Origin: an uncultured Prevotella sp.
GTDB taxonomy: Bacteria; Bacteroidota; Bacteroidia; Bacteroidales; Bacteroidaceae
Assembly (NCBI GenBank): GCA_900314995.1
Contig: OMXK01000024.1
Coordinates: forward strand, 16,727-80,726
Length of the DNA stretch: 64,000 nucleotides
Direction of reading: 5' to 3'
Below are positions 43,623 through 53,486 of this stretch, piece by piece (the stretch's first letter is position 1; every line of letters begins with the position of its first letter). The notes beneath the pieces were generated by a model. It had not been told where the DNA came from and ran no database searches. It saw only the letters and a program-made list of their open reading frames with translations. The position numbers and the translations under genes were made by a program.

Positions 43623-46136
43623 TTATTTGTAACTCTTAGGAGATTCTCTGCCGAAGAGGTATTGCGGCTGATAACCGCCCAGGTCGATGACAATCTTCTC
43701 GAACACGATGCCCGGATCCTGCGGATGGATGGTCAGCGTGTGGATATCCTGTGAGGCTGAGAGTGGCAGTTCTACCTCTTTCTCCACGACGCGCCTGGCG
43801 ATGGTGGGGTAGTAGATGCTGTAGATGTTCTCGGGCTTCTCGTTGAGGTTCGCGTTGAAGTTGATGCTTACAGGACTGTTGCCGTCAAGCGTCACATCGT
43901 AGACGAGACCACCCTTGTCCAGGAAGTCGAGGGTAGACTTGGTGACGACGTGGATCTTGGCAGTCTTGGCACCATCGGCCTTGAAACGGTAGGTGAGCGT
44001 TGCGCCCTCAGTGCCCGTGGTGTAGGGCATGAGGGCGACGGCACTGCGTGTGCGCCCCATGAAGGGGATGACCGTCCACTTGGCTGCCGTGGCGTCGGTG
44101 CGGCTGTAAGTGTGCTCGGCCTCGATGCTGATATAACCGTCCTTCGGTGTGAACGTCGGGCCTTGGACAGGGGTATCCACTGCGAGGAGATCAGGACATA
44201 CATCGGCGGGATACCAGTCGTTCCAGTCCTTGTAGCTGATATGCTTCTGGATCATCATACCATCCCACTTGCCACCGGCTATCTCCTTGTTGTACTGCAG
44301 ACAGAGCAGGGAGTCGCGCTTGAAGGCCTGGCGGCAGCGCTCTGCCCAACAATTGGCATCGGGGTCGCCTGCAGCAGCCAGTTCGTGGTTCATCGCCTGG
44401 GCATAGTACATCTCATAGATGTTACCCATGGCCTGCACGGGGAAGAGGATAAGCTGGCGGTAGGCATCGCGGCATTCCGGCTTCAGGGTGATGAACTGGC
44501 GCAGGGCACGGGCCTCGAGTGCCTGGTATTCGGCTACCACTTGGGCAAACTCGTCGGTGGTATAGGTCTTGGCATCGAGCATCTCGGCAGTGATGCGACC
44601 GTTGTATTTGCTCACGAGGTTCAGGATGGAGGCTGCCTCGCAGGCCTGATCGCAGCCGAAACTCTCGGCACAGAAGTCCCTGGTGTGGTCGAGGAGATTC
44701 TTGGAAGATCCAAGCGGCGAAGCCGAGCAGTCAACGGTGTATTTCGTGGGGTTCCAGGCCATATCCATAAACAGCTGGATGGGATATTCCATCGGCTTCA
44801 GGTCGCCGACGTTGAGGATCCACAGCTGCCGGATACCGCCGTTGTAGGCCAGTTGCAACTGCTCCCACATATTCTGGATGGGGGTGACGTTGATCCACTT
44901 CGTGTTACGGGGTGCGCCTACGTAGTCTACGTGGTAGTAGAGGCCCCAGCCTCCCTTGCGCTTCTGCTCCTCAGCGGTAGGCAGACGGCGCACGTTACCC
45001 CAGTTATCATCGCACAGGAGCACGGTGACATCGTCGGGCACTCGCAGGCCTGCGTCATAGTAGTCTTGTACCTCTTTATATAATGCCCATATCTGCGGGG
45101 TTTCCTTCGCAGGGCGCTTGGTGACTTCCTTGATGATGCGGCGCTGGTTGTCGATGATGCTCTCCAGCAGTTTGGTATCCGTGCCGTTGCCCATGGCTTC
45201 ATCACCGTCGCCACGCATACCGATGGTCACGATATCGTCGGTGCCGTTCATGCGCTCGATACCCTCACGGAAGAAACGGTCGAGGTTCTGCTTGTTGGTG
45301 GCATAGTTCCATGCGCCCCATCCCTTGCGGTCGCGGGCATACTCCTGATGATTGCGGGCCATCGGCTCATGGTGCGAGGTGCCCATCATGATACCCATGG
45401 CATCGGCGGTCTTCAGGTTCTCGGGATCGTCGGCATAGAAAGCCCATCCCCACATGGCAGGCCACAGATAGTTGCCCTTCAGACGGAGGATAAGTTCGAA
45501 GACTTTCTCATAGAAGCGGTGATCGCCGAAGTTGGTGCCGAAGGTGTTCTTTACCCAGGTTGTGAGACAGGGAGCCTCGTCGTTGAGGAACAATCCGCGA
45601 TAGCGCACGGCGGGCTCGCCGTCGGTGTATTCACCTTTCTTTATATAGATGTCTGCATGCTTCTCAATAGGTACATCTGCCCAGAAATACCAGGGTGAGA
45701 CACCTATCTGGCGTGACAGTTCATAGATGCCATAGACGGTGCCGCGCTTGTCGCTGCCGGCGATGACGAGCTGCTCGCCGATGGTCTTGATGATGAATTT
45801 CTCGGTCTTGCCCTTCAGGTTAGGGAGCAAGCCCTGTTTTACCCAGAGGTCGATTTGCTTGTTGGTGCCCACGGTGCCGATGAGGATCTTGGGATTGTCA
45901 CTGGAAGCGGGGCGGGTGCCTGTCACCTTTTCGAAATCGGTAGCGAGACTGGCGGCGGCACGTTGCACGCAACTGTGTTCGTTAGTGGCATAGCCAAGGG
46001 TGATGTCGTGAAGTTGCCAGGCATCATTGGCGGGTGAGAAACTCACAAATTTGTCGGCAGCTTTTACGTTGAACATGTTGCCGAGCCACAGCATTGCCGT
46101 GAGTAGGATAGTGGTTGATAGGAGTCTTTTTGACAT
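43623..46136 (-). CDS. GH115 alpha-glucuronidase
   Basis: GH115 enzymes remove (methyl)glucuronic acid from internal and terminal xylose of glucuronoxylan. The 837-residue secreted protein has a signal peptide (about 1-26). Family segments in order are GTVYGIYELSRQIGVSPWYF, VRYRGLFLNDEAPCL, LKGNYLWPAMWG, GTSHHEPMARN, VTIGMRGDGDEAM and VLLCDDNWGNVRRLPT. A C-terminal domain of about 150 residues follows. Length and order are normal. It is divergent from the hybrid two-component regulator, and its promoter is TAATTTTGC at 46167-46175 on the minus strand. Confidence 0.93.
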   Translation of the reverse strand: MSKRLLSTTILLTAMLWLGNMFNVKAADKFVSFSPANDAWQLHDITLGYATNEHSCVQRAAASLATDFEKVTGTRPASSDNPKILIGTVGTNKQIDLWVKQGLLPNLKGKTEKFIIKTIGEQLVIAGSDKRGTVYGIYELSRQIGVSPWYFWADVPIEKHADIYIKKGEYTDGEPAVRYRGLFLNDEAPCLTTWVKNTFGTNFGDHRFYEKVFELILRLKGNYLWPAMWGWAFYADDPENLKTADAMGIMMGTSHHEPMARNHQEYARDRKGWGAWNYATNKQNLDRFFREGIERMNGTDDIVTIGMRGDGDEAMGNGTDTKLLESIIDNQRRIIKEVTKRPAKETPQIWALYKEVQDYYDAGLRVPDDVTVLLCDDNWGNVRRLPTAEEQKRKGGWGLYYHVDYVGAPRNTKWINVTPIQNMWEQLQLAYNGGIRQLWILNVGDLKPMEYPIQLFMDMAWNPTKYTVDCSASPLGSSKNLLDHTRDFCAESFGCDQACEAASILNLVSKYNGRITAEMLDAKTYTTDEFAQVVAEYQALEARALRQFITLKPECRDAYRQLILFPVQAMGNIYEMYYAQAMNHELAAAGDPDANCWAERCRQAFKRDSLLCLQYNKEIAGGKWDGMMIQKHISYKDWNDWYPADVCPDLLAVDTPVQGPTFTPKDGYISIEAEHTYSRTDATAAKWTVIPFMGRTRSAVALMPYTTGTEGATLTYRFKADGAKTAKIHVVTKSTLDFLDKGGLVYDVTLDGNSPVSINFNANLNEKPENIYSIYYPTIARRVVEKEVELPLSASQDIHTLTIHPQDPGIVFEKIVIDLGGYQPQYLFGRESPKSYK

Positions 46137-46166
46137 AGTTATTGTAGTATTAATGAAAATTCTGCT

Positions 46167-46175
46167 GCAAAATTA
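46167..46175 (-). promoter_or_regulatory. promoter of GH115
   Basis: TAATTTTGC on the minus strand, about 31 bases before the start codon. The candidate activator site TTACAAATTGTTTC lies at 46219-46232. Confidence 0.6.
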
Positions 46176-46218
46176 CAACTTTATTTTGGTAGTTACGCAA
46201 CAAAATGTTTCAATAGTT

Positions 46219-46232
46219 TTACAAATTGTTTC
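46219..46232. promoter_or_regulatory. candidate HTCS binding site between GH115 and the regulator
   Basis: TTACAAATTGTTTC differs at one position from the site upstream of GH95. It lies between the two divergent promoters and could control both. Confidence 0.4.
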
Positions 46233-46262
46233 ATATTTTTCTTTTTTTTAGAAAAAAAGGTT

Positions 46263-46271
46263 TATCTTTGC
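46263..46271 (+). promoter_or_regulatory. promoter of the hybrid two-component regulator
   Basis: TATCTTTGC, 23 bases before the ATG. Confidence 0.6.
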
Positions 46272-46293
46272 AGCCGTTAAATGAATCAAAACA

Positions 46294-49200
46294 ATGCTGT
46301 CTAAATATCTACTAACTGTATGTATGCTGTTACTGCCTGCATGTATGCGCGCGCAGACAGGACAGTTTTTCAATCCTGATAAACAATTGTCCAGCAGTTT
46401 TGTTACCCAGGTGTATTTCGATAAGGATGGTTACCTCTGGGCCACGACGCGTAATGGCATCAACCGTTACGACGGTTATCAGTTCCATGTGTTCAGGAAG
46501 GAGAATGAACAGTACAAGACCCTTGAGAGCAACTACGTGAACACGATGCTGCAGGATCGCCACGGCCTCTTCTATTTCGGCATGTATGGCAGTCTGCAGA
46601 CTTGGGACGGCAACACGTTTATGAACGTGAAGATGACGGATGCGCGCGGGCAGGAAGGCCATTGTTACGTGAATTGCTTCCTGGAACGAAAGAACGGCGA
46701 TGTGCTCGTGGGAACATCAGGACTGGGCGTGCTGAAATTCTCTGATCAGCAGCATGCAGCACAATTGGGCGGACCGTTAGCCGACTTGCATACCATCATA
46801 GCAATGCTCGAAGACCATAAAGGCCAGTTGTGGCTGATCTCCGAGAAAAATGGTCTGCTCTGTTATGACGGCAAGCAGCTGCGCCGCTACCTGGAGGATC
46901 GCCCCGAACTGGTGATGACGCAATTGGCTGAGGATCAGAATGGCCGTATCTACGTGGGTACGTCGAATGCCGGTGTGCTGCAGAAGCAGGGTGACAGCTT
47001 CGTGCCTATCGCGGGCACTGGCGGCAGATCGGTTTCCGCCTTGTTCTGCGACCATACGAACAACATTCTGATTGGCTACGACGGCAAGGGTGTGGCTTTC
47101 TATAATCCCAAGACGGGCGCAGTTGTAGATAATCCTTATTTCAGTCTCGAGGTTGATCTCTCCATCAGTAAGGTGTATTCCATCGCCGAAGACCGTCAGG
47201 GTAACTTGTGGTTCGGCTTGCTGCAGAAGGGTATCTACTGCCAGCCTATCCAGTCGCGTGGCTTCAGTTATATGGGACCTCGTCTCGGGGGGCGTAATGT
47301 GATCGGTGATGCCTGTGTCGTGAGTGTGCTTATCGACAAGAAAGGCGGTTCGTGGATTGGCACCGATAAGGATGGTCTCTATTATGTCGACGAGCACGAG
47401 CGGCTGGTGCACCATTTCATGGACAGTAATTTCCCCTCGACAATCATGTCGCTCGCCGAAGGTCCCGACGGGCGTATCTGGGTAGGCTCTTACCGTGAGG
47501 GCATGGGATGGATTGATCCTTTGACGCTGCGTTACCAGAAGGTGAATTACCCTGCCGACGAACATCTGAGGGTGATGGATATCGCCGTCGACAAGCAGGG
47601 ACGTCTGTGGCTGGCTACGCTCCAATATGGCATCATCTGTATGACGGCTAAGGGTGAGGTGGTGAAGACCTATACCACTGCGCCTAAGGCAGAGACGGAT
47701 CGTAAGGTAAATAGCATTGCCAACGATTTCGTATCGCAGGTGTCAGTCTCTCCCGACGGTAAGCGCATCTATGCAGCGACATCGATGGGCATCTGTTGTC
47801 TTGATATCGAGAGCGACAGCTGGACGAAGGCCTTCGGCACCAACTGTCCCAATTATAGTGTCCCGGTGCGAATTGCCCGCGAATACGACGGCAAACTCTG
47901 GGTGGGTACTACCTCTGGTCTTTACTGCTATGCCCTGAATGGCAAGGAACTGAAACACTACCAGGTAGCCGACGGACTGGTAGATAATGGTATCGCCACG
48001 ATAGAGCAGGATGCCTGGGGGCGCCTGTGGATAGGAACCGACCACGGCCTGAGCTGCATGAACCTGCAGAGTGGCCGTTTCCAGAACTATTTCGTCGACG
48101 ACGGTCTGCAGGGCAATGAGTTCAGCGACGGTGCCTCGTATGTGTCTGCTCATGGGACGATCATCCTTGGCGGTACGGGTGGCGTCACCTGGTTTAAGCC
48201 CCAGGATATCAATCAGCGGCGCTGGAATGCAACCGTTAACCTGACTTCTTTCGCCATCAACGGAGAGCCTGCCAACAAGATGACCACATCGGGCGGCTAT
48301 CAGGTGACGGATACTACCATCATCGCCAGCAAGCGCTTCGAACTGAGTTATAGCGACAATTCATTTGCCATCCAGTTCTCGACGCTGACTTACGAGAATC
48401 CCGAACACATCTCTTATCTGTATAGCATCAATGGCGAGCCGTTTATCCGCCTGCAGCCAGGTGTGAATGTGCTGACCTTCTCCCATCTGCCGCAGGGCAC
48501 TTACCGCTTCCGCGTCAAGGCGGAGCGCAACAACAGGGAAACGCCTCTCCGCGAGTTTACGGTCGTTGTCCACAGCCCTTGGTATCGTTCTGCATGGGCC
48601 TATTTCCTCTATGCCGTGGTCATCGGTCTCTTCCTCTGGCAGTATTACGCCTATCGCCGCCATCGTGAACAGACGCGTCTCCGCTTGCAGGAACACCTGC
48701 ACGCTGAGGAACTGGGCGAGGCCAAGGTGCGCTTCTTCGTGAACATGAGTCACGAGATCCGTACGCCTATGACGCTGATCATCACGCCCCTGTTGTCGCT
48801 CATCAAGAACGAAAAGGATCCCCAGAAGAAGAGTGTCTACGAGACCATCCGTCGTAATGCCGAGCGTATCCTCAGCCTGATCAATCAGATGATGGATCTC
48901 CGTAAGATTGACAAGGGACAGATGCAGCTGCGTATGTCGGAGACGAACCTCGTCTCCTTCATTCAGGATATCTACATGCTCTTCGAAGGACAGGCGAAAG
49001 CAAAGGGTATCAGCCTGATCTACGACCACGACGCCGATAAACTGCCTGTATGGATCGACCGTTCCAATTTCGACAAGGTCATCATGAATATCCTCTCGAA
49101 TGCCTTTAAGTTCACTCCCGCAGGTGGCGAGATAGGCATCCGCCTCACCCACGACGACCAGCATGCCACCATTGCCATACGCGACAGTGGCGAGCAGATT

Positions 49201-50298
49201 CCCGAGGATAAGCTGGATAAGATCTTCCAGCGTTTCTATCAGAGCACCTCTGCGGTGAACGACCGTCATGCAGGCACAGGAGTAGGGCTCGATCTCTCCC
49301 GCTCGCTCGTGGAACTCCATCACGGCACCATCAGCGCCCATAACCTGGAAGAGGGTTGTGAGTTTGTGGTTACCATCCCGCTTGGCAATGCCCACCTGAA
49401 GCCCGAGGAGATCATTCTCGAGGCTGAGGCAGAGCCTGCCGCACAGCCGGAACCGCTCGTAGTGATGCCCGAGGCCGAAGAGATACCGTCGGATCTCACC
49501 GTCGAGAAGGTGTCACCCAATCGCAGACTGACGCTTGTCATCGCTGAGGATGATGACGAGATACGCAGTTATATGGAGAGTGAACTGGGTAAGGAGTATG
49601 ACGTGCATGCCTGCACCAATGGCCGCGATGCCCTCGCCGAGGTCTATAGCATCATGCCCGACCTTGTGCTCAGCGACGTGATGATGCCTGAGATGGACGG
49701 TACTACACTCTGCTCGAAACTGAAGGCGAACCCCTCGACGAATATCATCCCTGTCATTCTGCTCACGGCGAAGAACCGCGACGAGGATAAGCTCGAGGGC
49801 TTGGAGACGGGTGCCGATGCCTATATCGTGAAACCCTTCAACATGGACATCCTCAAGCGCACGATCCTCAACCTTATCAGCAGCCACCGACTGCTGCGCC
49901 TGAAGTATGAGCGCAATGACGAACTCGAGGAACAGGTCGACGAGATCCGCATCAAGTCGCCTGACGAGAAACTCCTCGACCGTATCATGGACTGCATCAA
50001 TAAGAATCTGAACAACTCCGACCTCAGTGTCGATATGATTGCCGACGAGGTGGGCATCAGCCGCGTTCACCTGCATCGGAAGATGAAGGAACTGACAGGA
50101 CAGACACCTCACGACTTCATCCGTAACATCCGCCTGAAGAAAGCAGCCCGCCTGCTGGCTAACCAGGGCATGAACGTCACCGAGGTGATGTATGCCTGCG
50201 GCTTCGCCAACTCCGCCTCCTTCTCCACCGTCTTCAAGCGCTTCTATGGCATGTCGCCCCGCGACTACATGAAGGAGCACGAAGAACGCAACGGATAG
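46294..50298 (+). CDS. hybrid two-component system regulator (HTCS) of xylan use
   Basis: A one-protein signalling system of 1334 residues. A signal peptide/first helix (1-22) is followed by a large periplasmic sensor of repeated Reg_prop beta-propeller blades (about 25-690, many GxLWxGT repeats). Then come a Y_Y_Y domain (about 695-765), a membrane helix (about 768-790) and a HisKA domain with VNMSHEIRTPMTL. A HATPase domain, a receiver domain with PDLVLSDVMMPEMDG and an AraC-type DNA-binding domain (about 1230-1334) complete it. Such proteins bind specific oligosaccharides and activate nearby polysaccharide genes; the xylan enzymes beside it make xylo-oligosaccharides the probable ligand. 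Confidence 0.95.
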   Translation: MLSKYLLTVCMLLLPACMRAQTGQFFNPDKQLSSSFVTQVYFDKDGYLWATTRNGINRYDGYQFHVFRKENEQYKTLESNYVNTMLQDRHGLFYFGMYGSLQTWDGNTFMNVKMTDARGQEGHCYVNCFLERKNGDVLVGTSGLGVLKFSDQQHAAQLGGPLADLHTIIAMLEDHKGQLWLISEKNGLLCYDGKQLRRYLEDRPELVMTQLAEDQNGRIYVGTSNAGVLQKQGDSFVPIAGTGGRSVSALFCDHTNNILIGYDGKGVAFYNPKTGAVVDNPYFSLEVDLSISKVYSIAEDRQGNLWFGLLQKGIYCQPIQSRGFSYMGPRLGGRNVIGDACVVSVLIDKKGGSWIGTDKDGLYYVDEHERLVHHFMDSNFPSTIMSLAEGPDGRIWVGSYREGMGWIDPLTLRYQKVNYPADEHLRVMDIAVDKQGRLWLATLQYGIICMTAKGEVVKTYTTAPKAETDRKVNSIANDFVSQVSVSPDGKRIYAATSMGICCLDIESDSWTKAFGTNCPNYSVPVRIAREYDGKLWVGTTSGLYCYALNGKELKHYQVADGLVDNGIATIEQDAWGRLWIGTDHGLSCMNLQSGRFQNYFVDDGLQGNEFSDGASYVSAHGTIILGGTGGVTWFKPQDINQRRWNATVNLTSFAINGEPANKMTTSGGYQVTDTTIIASKRFELSYSDNSFAIQFSTLTYENPEHISYLYSINGEPFIRLQPGVNVLTFSHLPQGTYRFRVKAERNNRETPLREFTVVVHSPWYRSAWAYFLYAVVIGLFLWQYYAYRRHREQTRLRLQEHLHAEELGEAKVRFFVNMSHEIRTPMTLIITPLLSLIKNEKDPQKKSVYETIRRNAERILSLINQMMDLRKIDKGQMQLRMSETNLVSFIQDIYMLFEGQAKAKGISLIYDHDADKLPVWIDRSNFDKVIMNILSNAFKFTPAGGEIGIRLTHDDQHATIAIRDSGEQIPEDKLDKIFQRFYQSTSAVNDRHAGTGVGLDLSRSLVELHHGTISAHNLEEGCEFVVTIPLGNAHLKPEEIILEAEAEPAAQPEPLVVMPEAEEIPSDLTVEKVSPNRRLTLVIAEDDDEIRSYMESELGKEYDVHACTNGRDALAEVYSIMPDLVLSDVMMPEMDGTTLCSKLKANPSTNIIPVILLTAKNRDEDKLEGLETGADAYIVKPFNMDILKRTILNLISSHRLLRLKYERNDELEEQVDEIRIKSPDEKLLDRIMDCINKNLNNSDLSVDMIADEVGISRVHLHRKMKELTGQTPHDFIRNIRLKKAARLLANQGMNVTEVMYACGFANSASFSTVFKRFYGMSPRDYMKEHEERNG

Positions 50299-50358
50299 AA
50301 AACTCCGCTAATAGAGCGGAAGAGTATAAATTAGGCAATAACTTAATAAATTGACGAT

Positions 50359-52182
50359 ATGAAAAAAAATCTGTTGACGCTCGCAGCCCTTTGCTGCGCA
50401 ATGGCAATTTCGGTGTTTACCGCATGTACAAGTGAAAACGAGGACAATCCTGCTACAGACAATGGCGGCACGGTTGTGGGAAACTGGTGCTCCGACGTGT
50501 CGGGCAAGACCTACGCCAAGTGGAACTATGGCGACACATGGCAGAACACAGTGTTTAATGATGACGGAACAGGCTATACCCGCATCTACTATACCTACGA
50601 AGACAAAGCCGTCGGATGCGAGAAGATCGACTTTATCTACACGGCTTCTGCTGACGGAACGCTGACCATGACGCCCACTGACAGGGACGTGATGGATGCC
50701 AAGTGGCAGATAGTGGGCGGTGAGTTGCGCCTTAGCGATGGAGATGCCATCAGCCTGAGTCTCAAGAAGACTCCTGACGACATGGCTGCTAAGTTCGACA
50801 CATGGAGCAAGTCAAAAGAGGTCATCGAGGTGCCCCAGCCCGCAAAATACACCGTCTTCGTCTATGGCAATGCCGGCGGCCATATGGACGACATCATTGA
50901 ATACGGATTCTGGGAGCGGACCAAGGAGTTTCTGAAAGACCACAATAACGTGCGCGTCGTGTGCATGTATAAATATGGTAAGGACCGGCCCGAGATAGAC
51001 AGGCCATTTAGAGGCAAATATGCCCAGCCTGGCGACATCGTGTGGTTCGAGCTGAACGACCAGACTGATCTCGACAAGATCAAGAATGAAGGCATGCAGG
51101 CCATCGGCATGGGCGAGCAGGCCAAGCAGCTGAAGATATGCAATCCTAACACCATGCGCATGTTCCTCGAGTTCAGCAGCCTGCAATGTCCCGCCGAGGA
51201 CTATATTCTTGCCATCTGGGGACACGGCTCAGGCTTCGACGCCATGAACGACGTACCGGGCAAGTATGAGATCAAGAATCAGACTCGTGGCGTGATGGCC
51301 GACGAGTGGGTCAATGGCGAATGGATGGACATGTACGAGATGTACGACGCCATGAAGGCTGCGGGCATCGACCACTTCAACACGCTGATGTTCCACAACT
51401 GCTTAATGGGCAATCTTGAGTCGCTGACCCAGGCACGCGCCTTTGCCGACTATATCATCGCATCGGCCCACGTGCTGAACAGCGACGGAAGGCTGATGAC
51501 GGAGTTCGTGCGCGGAATGGTAGAGACTGGCGACCCTGAGAAAGCAGCCGGACTGATGTTCGAGCGCTCAACCCCTGAATGGCAGAATGGCTATGTGGAA
51601 GAACCTGGCAAGTTCCCTAACGGCGACTACAAGATGATTCGCACCGACAAGTTCCAGCCCATCATCGATGCCTCCAAGCAGCTGTGCGACCGCCTGCTGG
51701 CACTCTATCCCACACAGAAGGAGGCCATCGACCGAGCCTCCAGGCAGGTATATCGCTTCGAGCACCTCGATGGGAATGAAAAGATCAAATACCAATGGCG
51801 GTACCCCTTCTTCGATATGGCCAACTACGCCCAGCTGCTGGCTAAGGAGACCGGCGACGACCAGTTGAAAGCCATCTCGGCCAGACTTGACCAAGCCTTC
51901 GAGGATGCCTTCGTTCACTATCGCGATGTCAACTACAGTGTGCAGCATTTGGAGCACTACACACTGAGCGTGTGCCTGATGCAAAAACTCTACTACACCA
52001 TCGACTACAAGACGGCAGCCCCGGAATTCGGCGCGCTCAACAACTTCAACGAAGGCTACGAGAAGTGCGACTTCCACAAGCTGACGGGCTGGGGCAACTG
52101 GCTCAACACCAACGAGCAGTCACTCGACAGCAACCCCGAGAGTGGTGGCGGCGGTAAGTTGGAGGACTCGCCGAAGAACTGA
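50359..52182 (+). CDS. clostripain-type (C11) cysteine peptidase lipoprotein
   Basis: The 607-residue protein has a lipoprotein signal with the lipid-bearing cysteine at 23 (SVFTAC). A small beta-rich lipocalin-like domain (about 40-140) is followed by the C11 peptidase domain (about 160-590). The catalytic pair is visible: H289 in LAIWGHGSG and C348 in MFHNCLMG. Members cut after basic residues, and in Bacteroidales they are often exported virulence or housekeeping proteases. It lies 60 bases after the HTCS gene with no strong promoter seen between, so read-through is possible, though no functional tie to xylan is evident. Confidence 0.88.
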   Translation: MKKNLLTLAALCCAMAISVFTACTSENEDNPATDNGGTVVGNWCSDVSGKTYAKWNYGDTWQNTVFNDDGTGYTRIYYTYEDKAVGCEKIDFIYTASADGTLTMTPTDRDVMDAKWQIVGGELRLSDGDAISLSLKKTPDDMAAKFDTWSKSKEVIEVPQPAKYTVFVYGNAGGHMDDIIEYGFWERTKEFLKDHNNVRVVCMYKYGKDRPEIDRPFRGKYAQPGDIVWFELNDQTDLDKIKNEGMQAIGMGEQAKQLKICNPNTMRMFLEFSSLQCPAEDYILAIWGHGSGFDAMNDVPGKYEIKNQTRGVMADEWVNGEWMDMYEMYDAMKAAGIDHFNTLMFHNCLMGNLESLTQARAFADYIIASAHVLNSDGRLMTEFVRGMVETGDPEKAAGLMFERSTPEWQNGYVEEPGKFPNGDYKMIRTDKFQPIIDASKQLCDRLLALYPTQKEAIDRASRQVYRFEHLDGNEKIKYQWRYPFFDMANYAQLLAKETGDDQLKAISARLDQAFEDAFVHYRDVNYSVQHLEHYTLSVCLMQKLYYTIDYKTAAPEFGALNNFNEGYEKCDFHKLTGWGNWLNTNEQSLDSNPESGGGGKLEDSPKN

Positions 52183-52200
52183 TGCAAGTGGCGCGCGAAA

Positions 52201-52236
52201 AATGGGGCCCGCAGATTGATACTGCGAGCCCCATTT
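52201..52236. terminator. bidirectional terminator between the peptidase and the small peptide
   Basis: AATGGGGC...GCCCCATT with inner CGCAG/CTGCG forms a long stem. T runs follow on the plus strand (ATTTGTTT) and on the minus strand (AAAAATGG read in reverse), serving two convergent genes. Confidence 0.7.
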
Positions 52237-52238
52237 GT

Positions 52239-52352
52239 TTAGAGTATAATCGGCCCTTGCCCCAGGCACGAAGTGGTCGTGATGGCCGTCAAGAAGGCCG
52301 TGAGCGCAGCTACTACCACCTTCACTGCTATCTCAACAATACGCTTTTTCAT
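52239..52352 (-). CDS. 37-residue hydrophobic peptide, smalltalk-like, orphan copy
   Basis: Reading leftward from 52352 gives MKKRIVEIAVKVVVAALTAF followed by LTAITTTSC and LGQGPIIL. The first 29 residues differ at one position from the peptide at 63559-63675. The type, a short amphipathic/hydrophobic peptide ending near a TTSC motif, is that annotated as smalltalk protein in Bacteroidales, which usually accompanies an HU-like DNA-binding protein. Here no such partner is upstream. The function of the family is unknown; a membrane peptide or toxin-like role is speculation. Confidence 0.65.
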   Translation of the reverse strand: MKKRIVEIAVKVVVAALTAFLTAITTTSCLGQGPIIL

Positions 52353-52387
52353 TTCCTTATCAATTCTTTTTTAATTCTGTACTCTTG

Positions 52388-52500
52388 CCTCTCACTGGGG
52401 TCTGGCACTGACGTAAAGTCGCAAGCGACTTTTTCGTCAGGTCCTGACCCTAGCGAGAGGCCCCGCCGCAAGTGACCCTAGCGAGAGGCCCCCGCCGCAA
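52388..52500. repeat. ~72-base palindrome with a repeated half-unit
   Basis: From 52388 to 52460 the sequence folds on itself: CCTCTCACTGGGGTC pairs (two mismatches) with GACCCTAGCGAGAGG, CTGACG with CGTCAG, and AAAGTCGC-AA-GCGACTTT forms the tip. The right half continues as a 26/27-base direct repeat (52446-52471 and 52474-52500). It looks like a REP- or MITE-type element. The gap from 52353 to 52608 holds nothing else. Confidence 0.7.
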
Positions 52501-52608
52501 ATAATCCTACCAAATAAACGCCGCGTTTACCCCCTGCGCCCACCGTTTGTCAAAGTAACTACGACTACAAAATTTTAACCTATGCCTCAATTATTCACAC
52601 CTTTTTTG

Positions 52609-52617
52609 TATCTTTGC
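52609..52617 (+). promoter_or_regulatory. promoter of the WYL gene
   Basis: TATCTTTGC, nine bases before the ATG at 52627. Confidence 0.55.
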
Positions 52618-52626
52618 AGCAAAAAT

Positions 52627-53484
52627 ATGAGATTATGGCAATCTTTTGAGGAAATCAATCAGCTTTGGCTCGACAATGACATGAGCGAGGGGAAGCCCTT
52701 GGCCCTAAGAACTTTCCACAAATGGCGTGTCGCCATCGAAGAAATGTTTGGTCTCATTATCGAGAACGAACAAGGAGGCAGATACCGTTATTATATCCAG
52801 AATGCCGACGAACTGAAAAGCGGTTCTATGCGAAGCTGGCTCTTCAATACGCTGACTGTCAGCAACCTGATGATTGAAAGCGCCAGCATCAAGGACAAGA
52901 TTCTGTTTGATGAGATCCCTGATGGTGAGCAATATCTTCCTGTGATTCTCGAGGCTCTCAAGAAAAACCAGATACTTGAAATGACCTATCAGAGTTATTG
53001 GCGCGATGAGGCTAATACTTTTGAGGTAGAGCCCTATTGCCTGAAGGCTTTCAAGCAGCGTTGGTATCTCGTATGCCATAGCCCTTATTACGATAAGATG
53101 ATGATCTATGCGCTCGATCGCGTGCATGATCTGAAGCCCTCAGAAGGCACCTTCACTTATCCTGAGGATTTCAACGCTGCTGACTATTTCAACGACTGCT
53201 TTGGCATCATTGCCGATCAGAACTATGATGTTGAAACTGTAAAACTCAAAGTTTCAGCAGGGCAGGCTAACTATCTCAGAAGTCTTACTTTGCATCAGAC
53301 GCAGAAAGAGATAGAACGTAATGACGAGTATAGCATCTTTACTGTCAGACTTCGCCCCACCTTCGACTTCCGACAGGAGATTCTGTCTCAAGGTAGCGAC
53401 ATTGAGGTACTGGAGCCCAAATGGTTCCGTGACGAGATGGCTGTGATTGCCAAAAACATGTGGGATAAATACAAGGAGGATTGA
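52627..53484 (+). CDS. WYL-domain transcriptional regulator
   Basis: The 285-residue protein has an N-terminal region resembling the second half of an HTH (EINQLWLDNDMSEGKPLALR, then TFHKWRVAIEEMFG). A WYL domain (about 120-200) contains YCLKAFKQRWYLVCHSPYYD, and a C-terminal extension (about 215-285) follows. WYL domains bind ligands, often nucleic acids or nucleotides, and are common in phage-defence regulators. The start is fixed by the promoter nine bases upstream, giving a shorter HTH than usual. The exonuclease gene follows with an overlapping or abutting start. Confidence 0.85.
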   Translation: MRLWQSFEEINQLWLDNDMSEGKPLALRTFHKWRVAIEEMFGLIIENEQGGRYRYYIQNADELKSGSMRSWLFNTLTVSNLMIESASIKDKILFDEIPDGEQYLPVILEALKKNQILEMTYQSYWRDEANTFEVEPYCLKAFKQRWYLVCHSPYYDKMMIYALDRVHDLKPSEGTFTYPEDFNAADYFNDCFGIIADQNYDVETVKLKVSAGQANYLRSLTLHQTQKEIERNDEYSIFTVRLRPTFDFRQEILSQGSDIEVLEPKWFRDEMAVIAKNMWDKYKED

Positions 53485-53486
53485 TG

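Noticed and set aside
43950-45083. 377-codon open frame opposite GH115
   Set aside because: Shadow frame; GH115 motifs cover the same bases on the minus strand.
48361-49395. 344-codon open frame opposite the hybrid regulator
   Set aside because: Shadow frame over the kinase domain.
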